A stretch of 64,000 nucleotides of DNA. Origin: DATFNV01 sp963827935 (GTDB lineage: Bacteria > Planctomycetota > Planctomycetia > Gemmatales > Gemmataceae). Numbering within the stretch: position 1 is the first letter of the stretch; each line of letters starts with the position of its first letter. Made by a program: the position numbers and the translations under genes. This document shows positions 27,482 through 39,686 of the stretch, piece after piece. The notes under the pieces were generated by a model. That model made no database searches and was not told the DNA's origin. It saw nothing but the letters and a program-made list of their open reading frames with translations. The stretch spans positions 868,001 through 932,000 of the forward strand of contig CAWHCN010000011.1 of NCBI GenBank assembly GCA_963827935.1. Direction: 5' to 3'.

Positions 27482-27591
27482 AAACCCGGCAGCTCACGCA
27501 GCCGGTTCGCCGAACGTGGGGCGAACCGGCTGCGTAAGCTGCCGGGTTTTGACAGCGGCCGAAACCCGGCAGCTTACGCAGCCGGTTCGCC
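27482..27591. repeat. Three-armed palindromic repeat between pheA and DAHP synthase genes
   Basis: Arm AAACCCGGCAGCTCACGCAG... (27482-27511), its inverse at 27520-27549, and a third direct copy at 27562-27591, each 30 bp. Arms 1 and 2 form one long hairpin, and arm 2 can pair equally well with arm 3, so two exclusive structures are possible. Confidence 0.85.
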
Positions 27592-27616
27592 GAACCGGCC
27601 TGCGGAGATCCTCACC

Positions 27617-28634
27617 ATGATTATCGTTCTCCGTCCCGATTCCACCAAGCAGCAGATCGACCACATCCTCGAGCGCATCCGCGAGCTGGGGTTCAAGCCG
27701 CACGTCAGCCAGGGCGAGGTGCGGACGATCATCGGCGTCATCGGCGACGAAAACAAGCTCCAAGCGGAGCCGTTGTCGGCCATCCCCGGCGTCGAGCAGG
27801 TGCTGGCGATCTTGAAGCCGTTCAAGCTGGCCAGCCGGGAATTCCAGGCGACGGACTCGGTGGTAGTGGTCGGCGGGCGGGTGCGGATCGGCGGCGGCGG
27901 CATGGCCATGATTGCGGGGCCGTGCGCCGTCGAAAGTGCCGCCCTCATGGACACCATCGCTGGCGCAGGTGAAGGCGGCGGGGGCGAACATCCTCCGCGG
28001 CGGGGCCTTCAAGCCGCGCACCAGTCCCTACAGCTTCCAGGGCCTCGGCGAAGAGGGGCTGAAGATCCTGCGCGAGGCCGGCGACAAGCACGACCTGCCG
28101 GTCGTCACCGAGATCATGGACCCGCGGCAGGTGGCCGTCGTCGAACGCCATGCCGACATGTTCCAGATCGGCGCCCGCAACATGCAGAACTTCGACCTGC
28201 TGAAGGAGATCGGCCAGGCCCGGAAGCCGGTGCTGCTCAAGCGCGGCATGAGCGCCACGGTCAAGGACATGCTCATGTCGGCCGAGTACATCCTCGCCGA
28301 GGGGAACCGCGACGTGGTGCTGTGCGAGCGCGGCGTGCGCTCCTTCGAGGACTCGACGCGGAACATGCTCGACATGAGCGCGGTGCCGAACGTGAAGGGA
28401 CAGAGCCACCTGCCGATCATCGTCGATCCCAGCCACGCGACCGGCCGGCCCGACCTGATCCCAGCGATGGCCCGCGCCGCCATCGCGGCGGGAGCCGATG
28501 GGGTCCATGTCGAGGTTCACAGCTGCCCGGAGAAGGCGCTATCGGACGGCCCGCAGGCGCTGTTACCCAAGCAGTACGCAGCGCTGATGAACGACCTGCG
28601 CCGGCTAGCCGAGGTGATGGGGAAGCGGATGTAA
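27617..28634 (+). CDS. aroF: 3-deoxy-7-phosphoheptulonate synthase (type AroAI-beta), frameshifted
   Basis: First enzyme of the shikimate pathway (PEP + erythrose-4-phosphate). N-terminal ferredoxin-like regulatory domain (MIIVLRPDSTKQQIDHILER) followed by the catalytic barrel: MAMIAGPCAVES, ANILRGGAFKPRTSPYSFQG, DMFQIGARNMQNFDLL, KPVLLKRGMSATVKDML and PIIVDPSHATGRPDL. A single indel near 27955 separates GPCAVESAALMDTI from LAQVKAAGANIL. About 339 aa when rejoined, normal for this class. It directly follows pheA, so the two probably form an aromatic amino-acid unit. Read-through is constrained by the three-armed palindrome between them. Confidence 0.92.
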
Positions 28635-28636
28635 CG

Positions 28637-28698
28637 GGCGAGCGGGGGGCGTTAGCCCCCCGGTGACGTCACCGGGGGGCTAACGCCCCCCGCTCGCC
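28637..28698. repeat. GGCGAGCGG-family perfect palindrome (62 bp)
   Basis: 31+31 bp perfect inverted repeat with arms GGCGAGCGGGGGGCGTTAGC..., centre GTGAC/GTCAC. It starts 3 bp after the DAHP synthase stop. It could act as a terminator but lacks a T-run. Confidence 0.92.
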
Positions 28699-28717
28699 TG
28701 CACTCCGGGGAAGTCCC

Positions 28718-29395
28718 ATGCAGTTCGCGCTCCCACCCTCGTGGCAGCCGGTCGTCGGCGAAGAGTTGGAGAAGCCTTGCTTCCTGAAGCTCCGCAGGTT
28801 TCTGGAATTCGAGTCCGCGCAGAACACGGTCTTCCCACCCGCCGACCAGGTCTTCTCCGCCCTGGAGCTGACCCCGTTCGACCGGGTCAAGGTGCTGATC
28901 GTCGGCCAGGACCCCTACCACGATGAGGGGCAGGCGCATGGGTTGGCCTTTTCGGTTCAGCCGGGCGTTCGACCGCCGCCCTCGCTGGTCAACATCCTCA
29001 AGGAGTTGCACAACGACCTGGGTTATCGGATTCCGAACAACGGCTGCTTGATCCCCTGGGCCGAGCAGGGGGTGCTGCTGCTGAACACGGTCCTGACAGT
29101 GCGAGCCCATAGCGCCAATTCGCACAAGGGGAAGGGGTGGGAGCAGTTCACCGATGCGGTCATCCGGAAGGTGGCCGAGAAGCCCGATCCGGTGGTGTTC
29201 GTCCTGTGGGGCGGGAACGCCCAGAAGAAGAGGGACCTGATTGCCGGGGATGGGCAGTTGCTGATCGAGTCGGCCCACCCCTCGCCGTTGTCGGCGCGGA
29301 ATGGCTTCTTCGGCAGCCGCCCGTTTTCGAGGATCAACGCGGCCCTGCGTGAGGCGGGGAAGGCAGCAATCGACTGGCAGTTGCCGGAAACCTAA
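28718..29395 (+). CDS. ung: Uracil-DNA glycosylase (family 1)
   Basis: Base-excision repair enzyme removing uracil from DNA. 225 aa, standard length. Water-activating loop GQDPYHDEGQAHGLAFSV with the catalytic Asp, PPPSLVNILKEL, the uracil-binding LLLNTVLTVRAHSANSHKG, VFVLWGGNAQKK, and the Leu/His intercalation loop HPSPLSARNGFFG. ATG 28718 follows GGGGAAGTCCC. Flanked on both sides by palindromes of one family, so it is probably transcribed on its own. Confidence 0.96.
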   Translation: MQFALPPSWQPVVGEELEKPCFLKLRRFLEFESAQNTVFPPADQVFSALELTPFDRVKVLIVGQDPYHDEGQAHGLAFSVQPGVRPPPSLVNILKELHNDLGYRIPNNGCLIPWAEQGVLLLNTVLTVRAHSANSHKGKGWEQFTDAVIRKVAEKPDPVVFVLWGGNAQKKRDLIAGDGQLLIESAHPSPLSARNGFFGSRPFSRINAALREAGKAAIDWQLPET

Positions 29396-29401
29396 AACAC
29401 C

Positions 29402-29469
29402 GGCGAGCGGCGCGGCGTCAGCCCGCCGGTGCTTGTGAGCACCGGCGGGCTGACGCTGCGCCGCTCGCC
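29402..29469. repeat. GGCGAGCGG-family palindrome (68 bp)
   Basis: Arms GGCGAGCGGCGCGGCGTCAG... with loop near TTGTG; one mismatch in the arms. Lies between ung and tpiA and is close to the copy at 32502. Confidence 0.92.
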
Positions 29470-29483
29470 AGAGGTTATCACCC

Positions 29484-30248
29484 ATGCGCAAGAAATTCAT
29501 CGCCGGCAACTGGAAGATGTACACGACGGCCGCCACAGCGCGGGCGCTGGCGTCGGCCGTCGCACGGGAGATCGGCGGGGAGACGCGCGTGACCGTCGCG
29601 GTCTGCCCGCCCTTCCCGTACCTGATCCCGGTGGCCGACGCCCTGCGCGGCACTGCCGTGGCGCTGGGCGCTCAGAATGTGTACACCGATACGGAAGGGG
29701 CGTTCACCGGCGAGGTCAGTCCGCTGATGCTGCTGGATGCCGGCTGCCGCTATGTCATCATCGGCCACAGCGAACGGCGGCACATCCTCGGGGAAAGCGA
29801 TCCGCTCATCAATCGCAAGGTCCACGCGGCCCTGGCGGTGGGATTGCAGGTGATCCTCTGCGTCGGCGAGACCTTGCAGGAACGCGAGGCCAATCGCACC
29901 GAGGCCGTCCTCGAAACGCAGCTTTCAGGAGGGATGGCGGGGCTGACGGCGGACCGGCTGGCGACGCTGGTGATCGCCTACGAGCCGGTCTGGGCCATCG
30001 GCACGGGGAAGAACGCCACGCCGGCCCAGGCCCAGGAGGCGCATGCCTTCATTCGGACCCGAATTGGGCGGATGTTCGGCGAGAAACCGGCCGCGGCGCT
30101 TCCCATTCAGTACGGCGGCAGCGTGAAGCCGGACAACGCCGCGATCTTGCTCGGTCAGCCGGATGTGGACGGCGCCCTCGTCGGCGGGGCGAGTCTCAAG
30201 GCGGAGTCGTTCGTGGCCATTGTGCGTGCCGCTTGCGGCTTGGCCTGA
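29484..30248 (+). CDS. tpiA: Triosephosphate isomerase
   Basis: Glycolytic enzyme interconverting DHAP and glyceraldehyde-3-phosphate. 254 aa TIM barrel with the lysine in FIAGNWKMY, the catalytic His in YVIIGHSERR, the catalytic Glu and flexible loop in VIAYEPVWAIGTGK, and phosphate-binding IQYGGSVKPDNA and GALVGGASL. The start is the ATG at 29484 giving MRKKFIAGNWKM. The next gene, secG, begins 93 bp downstream, a common order (tpiA-secG) in many bacteria. Confidence 0.97.
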   Translation: MRKKFIAGNWKMYTTAATARALASAVAREIGGETRVTVAVCPPFPYLIPVADALRGTAVALGAQNVYTDTEGAFTGEVSPLMLLDAGCRYVIIGHSERRHILGESDPLINRKVHAALAVGLQVILCVGETLQEREANRTEAVLETQLSGGMAGLTADRLATLVIAYEPVWAIGTGKNATPAQAQEAHAFIRTRIGRMFGEKPAAALPIQYGGSVKPDNAAILLGQPDVDGALVGGASLKAESFVAIVRAACGLA

Positions 30249-30341
30249 CCTGCGAAGCCGCAAGCGGCCTTCCCCGGTTAAGGCCATTCCCTATAATGAC
30301 GGTTTAGCTTAACAGGCATCCGGCCTTCGGAGGACATCGCC

Positions 30342-30656
30342 GTGCTCTTCGCTTTTCAGATGGGGTGGGCGATCATCCCGATCACCATTTTGCTCATTCT
30401 CCTCAGCCTGTTCATGATCCTGCTGGTGCTGATTCAGCGCGGCAAGGGCGGCGGGCTGGCCGGAGCGTTCGGCGGGGCGGGCGGGTCCAGTGCTTTCGGC
30501 TCCCGCGCCGGCGACACCTTCACCCGCGTCACCATCATCGTGGCCGCCATCTGGCTCCTGCTGGTCATGATCCTGATCAAGATCTTGCCGGACGGGAGAA
30601 CCGATACCTCAGCCGGCGCCATCAGCCCGCCCGACAGCGGCGGCGAGACCCAGTAA
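30342..30656 (+). CDS. secG: Preprotein translocase subunit SecG
   Basis: Small inner-membrane subunit of SecYEG. 104 aa with a GTG start behind GGAGGACATC. Two TM segments (IPITILLILLSLFMILLVLI and VTIIVAAIWLLLVMILI) flank the conserved glycine-rich loop IQRGKGGGLAGAFGGAG and SSAFGSRAGDTFTR. The short Pro/Ser/Gly-rich tail is usual for the family. Downstream of tpiA and followed 51 bp later by yicC. Confidence 0.93.
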   Translation: MLFAFQMGWAIIPITILLILLSLFMILLVLIQRGKGGGLAGAFGGAGGSSAFGSRAGDTFTRVTIIVAAIWLLLVMILIKILPDGRTDTSAGAISPPDSGGETQ

Positions 30657-30707
30657 CACGTCCCTCCCTCCGGACCCGGTGAAGCACGATCTTGAAGCGA
30701 GGTGGCC

Positions 30708-31596
30708 GTGCTGTTAAGCATGACCGGCTATGGCGAGGCGTCTTTCCAGAGCGAACTCCTCTCCCTGGCCGTTGAACTCCGGGCCCTCAATAACCGCTAT
30801 CTGAAAGTCTCACTGCGCGCGCCGAACCGTATAACCTGCTCGAATCGGAGTTCGAAAAGGTCGTTCGCAAGACCGTGAAGCGCGGCACCATCCAAATTCA
30901 CCTGCGCTGCGAGCGGCAATACGCCCCGCAGGATTTCCTGATCAACACCGTGGCCCTGCGAAGCTACATCACCCAGATGCGCGAAGCGTGCAGCGGGCTG
31001 ATGGCCCGCGAGCAAGTGGATGGCCTCCTGGGGCAGGTGCTCGCCCTGCCCGGCGTGGTGCCCGAGCCGGGGACCGGGTCGCTGAAGCTGGACGAGGAAT
31101 GGCCCGTCATGGAGGGTGTGCTCCAGCGGGCGCTCGACAAGCTCCAGACGATGCGCCAGGAGGAAGGGCGGGCCATGACCCAGGAGCTGCTTAGCCTGCG
31201 CGACGCCATCGCCACCCAGCTGGAGGCGATCCGCGAACGGTCCCCGCGCATTGTCCTTCTGTTCCGCGACCGCCTCCTCGAACGGGTGCGTGGCTTGCTG
31301 GCCGAGACGGACGTGCAGATCGACAAGAGCGATCTCATCAAGGAGGTGTCGATCTTCGCCGAACGCAGCGACATTGCCGAAGAGGTGACTCGTCTCGCCA
31401 GCCACCTCGAACAGTTCCAGGTGATCGTCAACGAGCCGGAAAGCGCCGGCCGCAAGCTGGAGTTTCTGACTCAGGAAATGTCCCGCGAGGCCAACACCAT
31501 CGGCTCCAAAGCCAGCGACGTGGCCATCTCGCGGCACGTGGTCGAGATCAAGGGGCGCTGGAGAAGATTCGGGAATTGATTCAGAACGTGGAGTAG
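30708..31596 (+). CDS. yicC: YicC family protein (RNA-associated endoribonuclease family), frameshifted
   Basis: Starts LLSMTGYGEASFQSELLSLA and VELRALNNRYLK, the YicC N-terminal signature (GTG 30708, or ATG 30720 which fits better). After a missing base near 30830 the frame resumes EPYNLLESEFEKVVR-like text and KRGTIQIHLRCER. The C-terminal DUF1732 part is clear (VQIDKSDLIKEVSIFAERSD, GRKLEFLTQEMSREANTIGS). A second indel near 31551 displaces the natural end IRELIQNVE, stop at 31596. YicC proteins are reported to act in RNA decay; here it precedes gmk and rpoZ, a classic gene order. Confidence 0.9.
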
Positions 31597-31642
31597 TTGC
31601 CGGTTAGCCGCGACCCAGAGGGGAGCGCTCGGGGGTGGCTCG

Positions 31643-32221
31643 ATGAAAGGTCCGCTCATCATCCTGTCCGGCCCGAGCAGCAGCGGGAAGTCGACCGTGA
31701 CCGCACGGTTGCTGGCGCGGGACGATTTGCCCTTGCGGCAGTCGGTGTCGGTGACGACGCGTCCGCCGCGGCCCGGGGAGCGCGACGGCGTCCACTACCG
31801 CTTCTGGACGCGCGAGCGTTTCGAGCAGGAGGTGGGGGCCGGTCGGTTTCTGGAGCACGCCCAGGTTCACGGCCAGTATTACGGCACGCCGCGCAGCGAG
31901 GTGGACCCCTACCGCGAGCGCGGCATCGGCGTCATCCTGGTCATTGACGTGCAGGGGGCGGCCCAGGTGCGGAGCAAGTGCCCCGACGCCTTGACCGTCT
32001 TCCTGCGGACTTCGTGCTGGGCCGAGTATGAACGCCGCCTGCGGGCCCGAGGGACCGAGGACGAGGCGACCATCGCCCGCCGGTTGGCCACCGCCCGCGC
32101 CGAACTGGCCCGGGCCGGCGATTACCAGGTGGAAGTCATCAATGACGATCTCGACACGGCGGTCGAGCAGTTACATGCGATCGTGAAAGCCCAGTTTCCA
32201 AGGAGCAGCCATGCTGGATGA
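31643..32221 (+). CDS. gmk: Guanylate kinase
   Basis: Phosphorylates GMP to GDP with ATP. 192 aa. P-loop LSGPSSSGKSTV at residues 8-19, GMP-binding SVTTRPPRPGERDGVHY, YYGTPRSEVD, and IDVQGAAQVRSKCPDA. ATG 31643 is in a GGTGGCTCG context without a strong ribosome binding site. The last 11 bp overlap the start of rpoZ (32211), so translation is probably coupled. Confidence 0.96.
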   Translation: MKGPLIILSGPSSSGKSTVTARLLARDDLPLRQSVSVTTRPPRPGERDGVHYRFWTRERFEQEVGAGRFLEHAQVHGQYYGTPRSEVDPYRERGIGVILVIDVQGAAQVRSKCPDALTVFLRTSCWAEYERRLRARGTEDEATIARRLATARAELARAGDYQVEVINDDLDTAVEQLHAIVKAQFPRSSHAG

Positions 32222-32498
32222 ACTGAAAGAAGAAGGCATCGTCAACAAGGTCGGCGGGCGCTTCAAGCTGTCGACATTGATCCAAAAGCGCATGGTGGCG
32301 CTGAACCAGGGCGCCCGCCCGCTCGTAGAAGTACGCGACGGCGATCGGATGACTATTGTCATCCAGGAGATCCTGCAGGACCGGATCTACCTGGACAATT
32401 CCGGCTCGGTGCAGACGCGCGGCCTGACGGCCGGTGACGCGGCCCGCCGGGCGAACCTCGGCGACATTTCGGCCGATATCGGCGGCGGCGACGATTAG
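32211..32498 (+). CDS. rpoZ: DNA-directed RNA polymerase omega subunit
   Basis: 95 aa. Family motif NKVGGRFKLSTLIQKRMVAL with the conserved basic residues, followed by NQGARPLVEV. The C-terminal extension ends acidic (DISADIGGGDD). AAGGAGCAGCC before ATG 32211 lies within gmk. The gmk-rpoZ overlap is common in other phyla as well and supports the assignment. Confidence 0.93.
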   Translation: MLDELKEEGIVNKVGGRFKLSTLIQKRMVALNQGARPLVEVRDGDRMTIVIQEILQDRIYLDNSGSVQTRGLTAGDAARRANLGDISADIGGGDD

Positions 32499-32501
32499 GA
32501 T

Positions 32502-32568
32502 GGCGAGCGGCGCGGCGTCAGCCCGCCGGTCCTGGCTTCACCGGCGGGCTGACGCCGCGCCGCTCGCC
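32502..32568. repeat. GGCGAGCGG-family palindrome (67 bp)
   Basis: Arms GGCGAGCGGCGCGGCGTCAG... and inverse, loop near TCCTGGCTT. It begins 4 bp after the rpoZ stop and probably ends that operon. Confidence 0.92.
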
Positions 32569-32592
32569 ATTCTTGAAGCAAGAGAAGCAACC

Positions 32593-34099
32593 ATGGCCGA
32601 CTCCCCGGTACGCTCCGATCCGCTGCCCGCCAGCCCGGCGCGCGCCTGCGGCCCCCCAGGCAGCCAGCTACCGCCCGCTGTCGCTGGTGGCGGTGGCGGG
32701 GATCGGTCTGGGCGGCCTATTTGCCGTCGTCGTGATCCTGGGCGGCCTGGTCGCCTTCGTCCGCGGCGACCCGTTACTCCTCACCGGCTGGCTGGTCCTG
32801 TTCTCTGCCGGCTTCCCCATCGCCGGAGCCGCCTTCTCCTATGTGGCGATGGTCCGGATTCAGCGCTCGGAAGGAACGCTGGCCGGCGAGAAACTGGCGC
32901 GCTGGGGCCTGCTGATCAGCGTGCTGGTGGGGCTTAGCTACTGGGCCTACGTCATCGCCACCTATATCGCCATCGGACAGGACGCCGGCCGCTTTGCCGA
33001 CCGGTTCTTGACGGACCTCAAGAACGACGACGTGCTGACGGCCTTTTCCCTGACGCTGAAGCCCGACGAACGGCCGCAAGGAAAGGGCGCGGCCCTCCGG
33101 CCTGTGCTCGAGTCCCGCTTCAACCTGGCGGCCGATGGCGGGCCCGTCGCCCCGCTCACCGCCTTCAGCCAGACCGAGTACGTGCGCCTGATCGGCCAGG
33201 GCGGCGCGGCCACCCAGGTCGAAGCGCTAGGCGTGGAAGAGTGGAAGTACATCGGCGGCGGCTACCAGGTCGGCCTGCTCTACCAAGTCAGCACCCCTTA
33301 CATCACCTTCCCCATGCTCATCACGGTCGAGGGGAAGGACAGCCCGGATAGCGGCGAGCGGGGCTGGCATATCGTCTGGGATCGGACCTCCCTGCGCGAT
33401 AAGCCCATGCCGAGCATGACGGAGGAAGGGAAGCGGATGCTGCCCTTGTCCATGGTGTCCCGCCAGATGTTCCTTCACGAGTGGCTGGAGCAGATGCGTG
33501 AAGGGAAAGCGGAAGAGGTGTTCCTGGGCACCTTGCCGGTGCCCGAGCGGGCGGCAGTGGCGGAGGCCGCTAATCGTCGCCGCCTGGGACTGGCGCTGCT
33601 GAACGCCACCGGCCTGGGAGCGACGCCGGCCGAAGTCGCCACCCGCGCCCTGTTGGCTGCTGATCGAGAACGCAGCCTGGCCCTGGTCGAGCCGCGCTTC
33701 CAGGACTTCCTCAACGGCGGGATGGTCCAGGCCGAGGCCCCCACCTACTGGGCTCCCGATGCGATCAAGGAGGATGTGGTACGTCTGCTTCGCCAGGAGT
33801 TCCGCGGCGGCCTGCCGGAGTTGTCCGCCCTCATGGTCCCGGAAATGCGGGCACGCTTCCTGCGGACTCACGTGGAGGGCGATCGCTACGTGGTCGAGCA
33901 CGATTTCAGCGGCCGCCTGCCGCGTGCGAACCCGCGCTATGTCGTGGAGGGGCGGCTCGTCGTCGATTGCGCCATGGCGGACGTCACTAACGTGGTCGTC
34001 AAGGACTGGCGGGCACGCAGCGTCGTGCTGGTCTCCGCCAAGCCGGCGCCTGTGCCGCCGACCGGGCCGATGGATCAGCGCCGGCCCATGCCGCGCTGA
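32593..34099 (+). CDS. Hypothetical membrane protein, about 500 aa (N-terminal frameshift)
   Basis: N-terminal Pro-rich segment, then three hydrophobic segments (IGLGGLFAVVVILGGLVAF, LTGWLVLFSAGFPIAGAAF, WGLLISVLVGLSYWAYVIAT) resembling DUF4190-type regions, and a long soluble part with no known domain (GERGWHIVWDRTSL, LRTHVEGDRYVVEHDFSGRL). ATG 32593 (MADSPVRSDPLPASPAR) has the better context but needs one indel near 32650 to join the main frame. An alternative in-frame ATG at 32573 lies too near the palindrome. Typical of large planctomycete membrane proteins of unknown role. Confidence 0.7.
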
Positions 34100-34221
34100 C
34101 CCACACCCCTTCCCCCGCGATTGCCGTCGGCCCGCTCCCATCCCACAATACCAGCAGGTCGTCCGCCCCCTGTCCGCCTCGTCCCGCGAGTCGGACCGCT
34201 CTTCCCTGGAGTACCCCCGTC

Positions 34222-36981
<2,760 letters not shown>

Positions 36982-36994
36982 TACAAGGTGGCCG

Positions 36995-38143
36995 ATGAAA
37001 ACGAGTCCCTTCCACGTGGGCACGGCTGTTCTTCTGGTCGCGCTCGCCCTGACGACTGACCCAGGTAGCGCAGCGGGAAGACCCGAGCGTGGGACGGTGG
37101 ATGGACCCGAGGCGACCGACCTGCTCCGCACGGTCAAGGGCTATTTCATGTTGAATGCGCAATGGACCAAGCCGGATACTCATGCATTGGGTGTCTTTTC
37201 TCTACCGGCCCGAGAGGAACGAATTGTACGGGCCGAGAATGATCGCGTGTACGTCCATTCGCTGAGCGGCCCCGACCAGAATGGCCGGATCGCCTTCATC
37301 CAAGGGCAGCTGGACGGAGACGTGAAGTACAGGTGCTTTAGCCTGAGGACGGTCCGGCTGGACGGCAAGCAGGAAACGGAAGTCTTCACCCGCCGTGGCG
37401 ATCCGATGTGGAACATGCTGGCAGAATCCGTGGGACCAAGTCTTGCGCTTGCCCCGGTCGGCGGTCAGGTCGCCTTCGTGAGCAAGCCAAAGGCGGTCCA
37501 GTTCGACAACCCACCCTTCCATTATTTGGAGGCTGGTCCAATCGAGGTCTGGGACGTGGCCAAGAAGACCGGCCGCCGGGTCGGCGTCACGGCCGTGGAT
37601 TCCGGATCGGACGCGTTTGCCGGCCACCTGCGTTGGTTCCCCGACGGCCGGCGTCTCGCTTACGTCGAATTCCTCCCGCGGGACAAGGTCGATCTCGGCG
37701 ACAAGCTCGGCGACTTCGCCAAGGACTTCAGGAAATGGGAAAAGGTGCCGGTCATCCACATCCTGGACACGAAAACCGGCAAGAAGACGTTTCTTCACGT
37801 CGGCTTTGATCCTGTCGTTTCCTCGGATGGAAAGACGGTTTTGGTCGAAGGCCTGGAGCGGTGGCGGTTGGTGGATGTCGCAAGTGGGGAATCGAAAGCC
37901 GCGCAGTGGCCTGGCAATGTGCGTCCCATCGCGATCCTCGAGAGTAAGCTGGTCCTTTACTGGGGCCTCCCGACCACCGGCGCGAAACGGCAGTACACCA
38001 AGCATGGCAGCCCCCTGAGTAGTCCGCACCTGATGCTATCCTTGAAGGTGGCGGAGATCAATTCCGGGAAATTCCAGACGCTAGTCCCGAACATCGACCC
38101 CCGCAGGGCCGTCAGCTTCGGCTTTGCACCCGTTTCTCGGTAA
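36995..38143 (+). CDS. Secreted beta-propeller-like hypothetical protein
   Basis: 382 aa with a signal peptide (MKTSPFHVGTAVLLVALALT) cut before GRPERG. The mature part shows propeller-like repeats (IEVWDVAKKTGRRVGV, LRWFPDGRRLAYVEFLP, VIHILDTKTGKKTFLHV, WRLVDVASGESKAAQW), similar in style to WD40/TolB proteins. No catalytic residues recognised. ATG 36995 sits 13 bp after acnA. Role unknown. Confidence 0.65.
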   Translation: MKTSPFHVGTAVLLVALALTTDPGSAAGRPERGTVDGPEATDLLRTVKGYFMLNAQWTKPDTHALGVFSLPAREERIVRAENDRVYVHSLSGPDQNGRIAFIQGQLDGDVKYRCFSLRTVRLDGKQETEVFTRRGDPMWNMLAESVGPSLALAPVGGQVAFVSKPKAVQFDNPPFHYLEAGPIEVWDVAKKTGRRVGVTAVDSGSDAFAGHLRWFPDGRRLAYVEFLPRDKVDLGDKLGDFAKDFRKWEKVPVIHILDTKTGKKTFLHVGFDPVVSSDGKTVLVEGLERWRLVDVASGESKAAQWPGNVRPIAILESKLVLYWGLPTTGAKRQYTKHGSPLSSPHLMLSLKVAEINSGKFQTLVPNIDPRRAVSFGFAPVSR

Positions 38144-38235
38144 GCCGTCGTAGACGCCAGGAGTTGCGCGGGGTTTCACTTTTCTTCCGCGGCGTACCCA
38201 AGTACCATTGCAGTCAGAAGGGGGGGATCTCGATC

Positions 38236-38934
38236 ATGCATCGAATGAAGACAAACCGAGCAAATGGCTCATTGACGAACGGCTGGCTGACCCTGGCGGA
38301 CGTTCTGCGCGACCTGGGGCGGGTTTCGCCCAAGCGTATTCGGTTCACCCCCCCTCTGGGGACAGCCACCGAGGCCGATCTCATCCGCATCCAGACGCAT
38401 GAAAACCGCAATTACGAACTGGTGGACGGCGTTTTGGTGGAGAAGATCATGGGGGCGCCGCAGTCATACATCACTTACGTCCTCGTCCTTCGCGCGGGGA
38501 GATTCGTTGACGACCACGACCTTGGGTACTTCCTGCTGCCCGACGGCCCAACGCGCCTGTTCCAGGGCCTCATCCGAATGCCCGACCTCAGCTTTGTGTC
38601 GTGGGAACGGACGCCGACGAGAGAAGCCCCTACCGCACCGATCTCTGACATCATCCCCAACCTCGCAATTGAGGTGCTGAGCGAAGGCAACACTCCCGGC
38701 GAAATTGCGCGGAAGCTGAAGGAATACTTCCTTGCCGGCGTCGAACTCGTCTGGGTCGTCGATCCCTTCAAGCGGACCGTCGCCGTCTACACGGCCCCCG
38801 ATCAGATGACCACCCTCACGGAGAAGGACAAGCTCGGCGGCGGCAAGGTGCTGCCGGGGTTCACGCTGCCCGTCAAAGACCTGTTCGCGCGTCTTCCCAA
38901 GGATTTCGGCCGCCGCCGCAAGAAGAAGTCGTAA
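38236..38934 (+). CDS. Uma2 family (DUF820) putative PD-(D/E)XK nuclease
   Basis: 232 aa, ATG 38236 behind GGGGGGATCT. Family core: YELVDGVLVEKIMG, RMPDLSFVSWERTP, IIPNLAIEVLSEGNTPGE with D/E and the EVLS motif, and GVELVWVVDPFKRTVAVY. The basic end (RRRKKKS) could bind DNA. Stand-alone gene; it differs in subtype from the Uma2 protein at 7986. Confidence 0.88.
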   Translation: MHRMKTNRANGSLTNGWLTLADVLRDLGRVSPKRIRFTPPLGTATEADLIRIQTHENRNYELVDGVLVEKIMGAPQSYITYVLVLRAGRFVDDHDLGYFLLPDGPTRLFQGLIRMPDLSFVSWERTPTREAPTAPISDIIPNLAIEVLSEGNTPGEIARKLKEYFLAGVELVWVVDPFKRTVAVYTAPDQMTTLTEKDKLGGGKVLPGFTLPVKDLFARLPKDFGRRRKKKS

Positions 38935-39077
38935 CGCCGCCCCACTCAACTTCCCCAGGCAGCTCAGCCCCTGTCCTGATCGCTTCCCCTCTGTGGTTGA
39001 CGTGCCGCTCCGCGGCGCGGAGAATGACGTCATAGCACCCTTAGTCCGTTCTTCTCCGTTATCCAGAGGGACGCGCA

Positions 39078-39686
39078 ATGAAGAAACTGCTGAAGCCCCT
39101 GGCCATCATCCTGGGCCTGGGCGTGCTAGGCGGCCTGGTGGGCGGTGGGGCCGCCCTGATGATGAAGCCTGCACAGGCGCTCGCTCAGCCGGTGGAGTCC
39201 GGACCCCGGCCGGACGCCGACGTGCCCGGGCTGTTTGATCCCGTGAACTACAACGGCCCGGATGCAGGCAAGAAACAATGTCAGTACTGCAAGAATGGTG
39301 AAAACCCCGTCGTCATGATCTTCGCCCGCACGCTGAACGATCAGGTGACGCAGTTGATCAAGAAGCTCGACGCCGCCACCATCGCCCATGCGGATGCCCA
39401 GATGGGGAGCTGCGTCATCTTTCTGAGTAACGATCGTCTGCTGCCGGACCGGCTGAAGGAGCTGGCCGCCCGGGAAAAGATCGAACACACCATCCTGTGT
39501 ACCCATACTCCGGCGGGGCCGCCGAACTACAAGATCAGCAGGGATGCGGACATCACGGTCCTGCTCTATACCAATTACAAGGTCAAGAGCAATTACTCGT
39601 TCGGCAAGGGCCAGTGGCCGGATGGCGAAATCGACACGATCCTCGGCGACCTGCCGAAGATCCTGGCCAAGGAAGGAGCGCATTAG
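39078..39686 (+). CDS. Exported thioredoxin-like protein with CQYC motif
   Basis: 202 aa. Signal or anchor segment (LAIILGLGVLGGLVGGGAAL) followed by GPDAGKKQCQYCKNGENPVV, a CxxC reminiscent of thioredoxin-like redox sites, and IDTILGDLPKILAKE at the end. The family is common in planctomycetes as far as I recall and without known function. AGAGGGACGC precedes the ATG. The stop codon abuts the stop of the convergent dapA (39687), so the two transcripts collide. Confidence 0.65.
   Translation: MKKLLKPLAIILGLGVLGGLVGGGAALMMKPAQALAQPVESGPRPDADVPGLFDPVNYNGPDAGKKQCQYCKNGENPVVMIFARTLNDQVTQLIKKLDAATIAHADAQMGSCVIFLSNDRLLPDRLKELAAREKIEHTILCTHTPAGPPNYKISRDADITVLLYTNYKVKSNYSFGKGQWPDGEIDTILGDLPKILAKEGAH

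Noticed and set aside
28637..28698. Simple rho-independent terminator
   Set aside because: No T-run follows, and closely related palindromes occur before genes and inside one, so termination alone does not explain the family.
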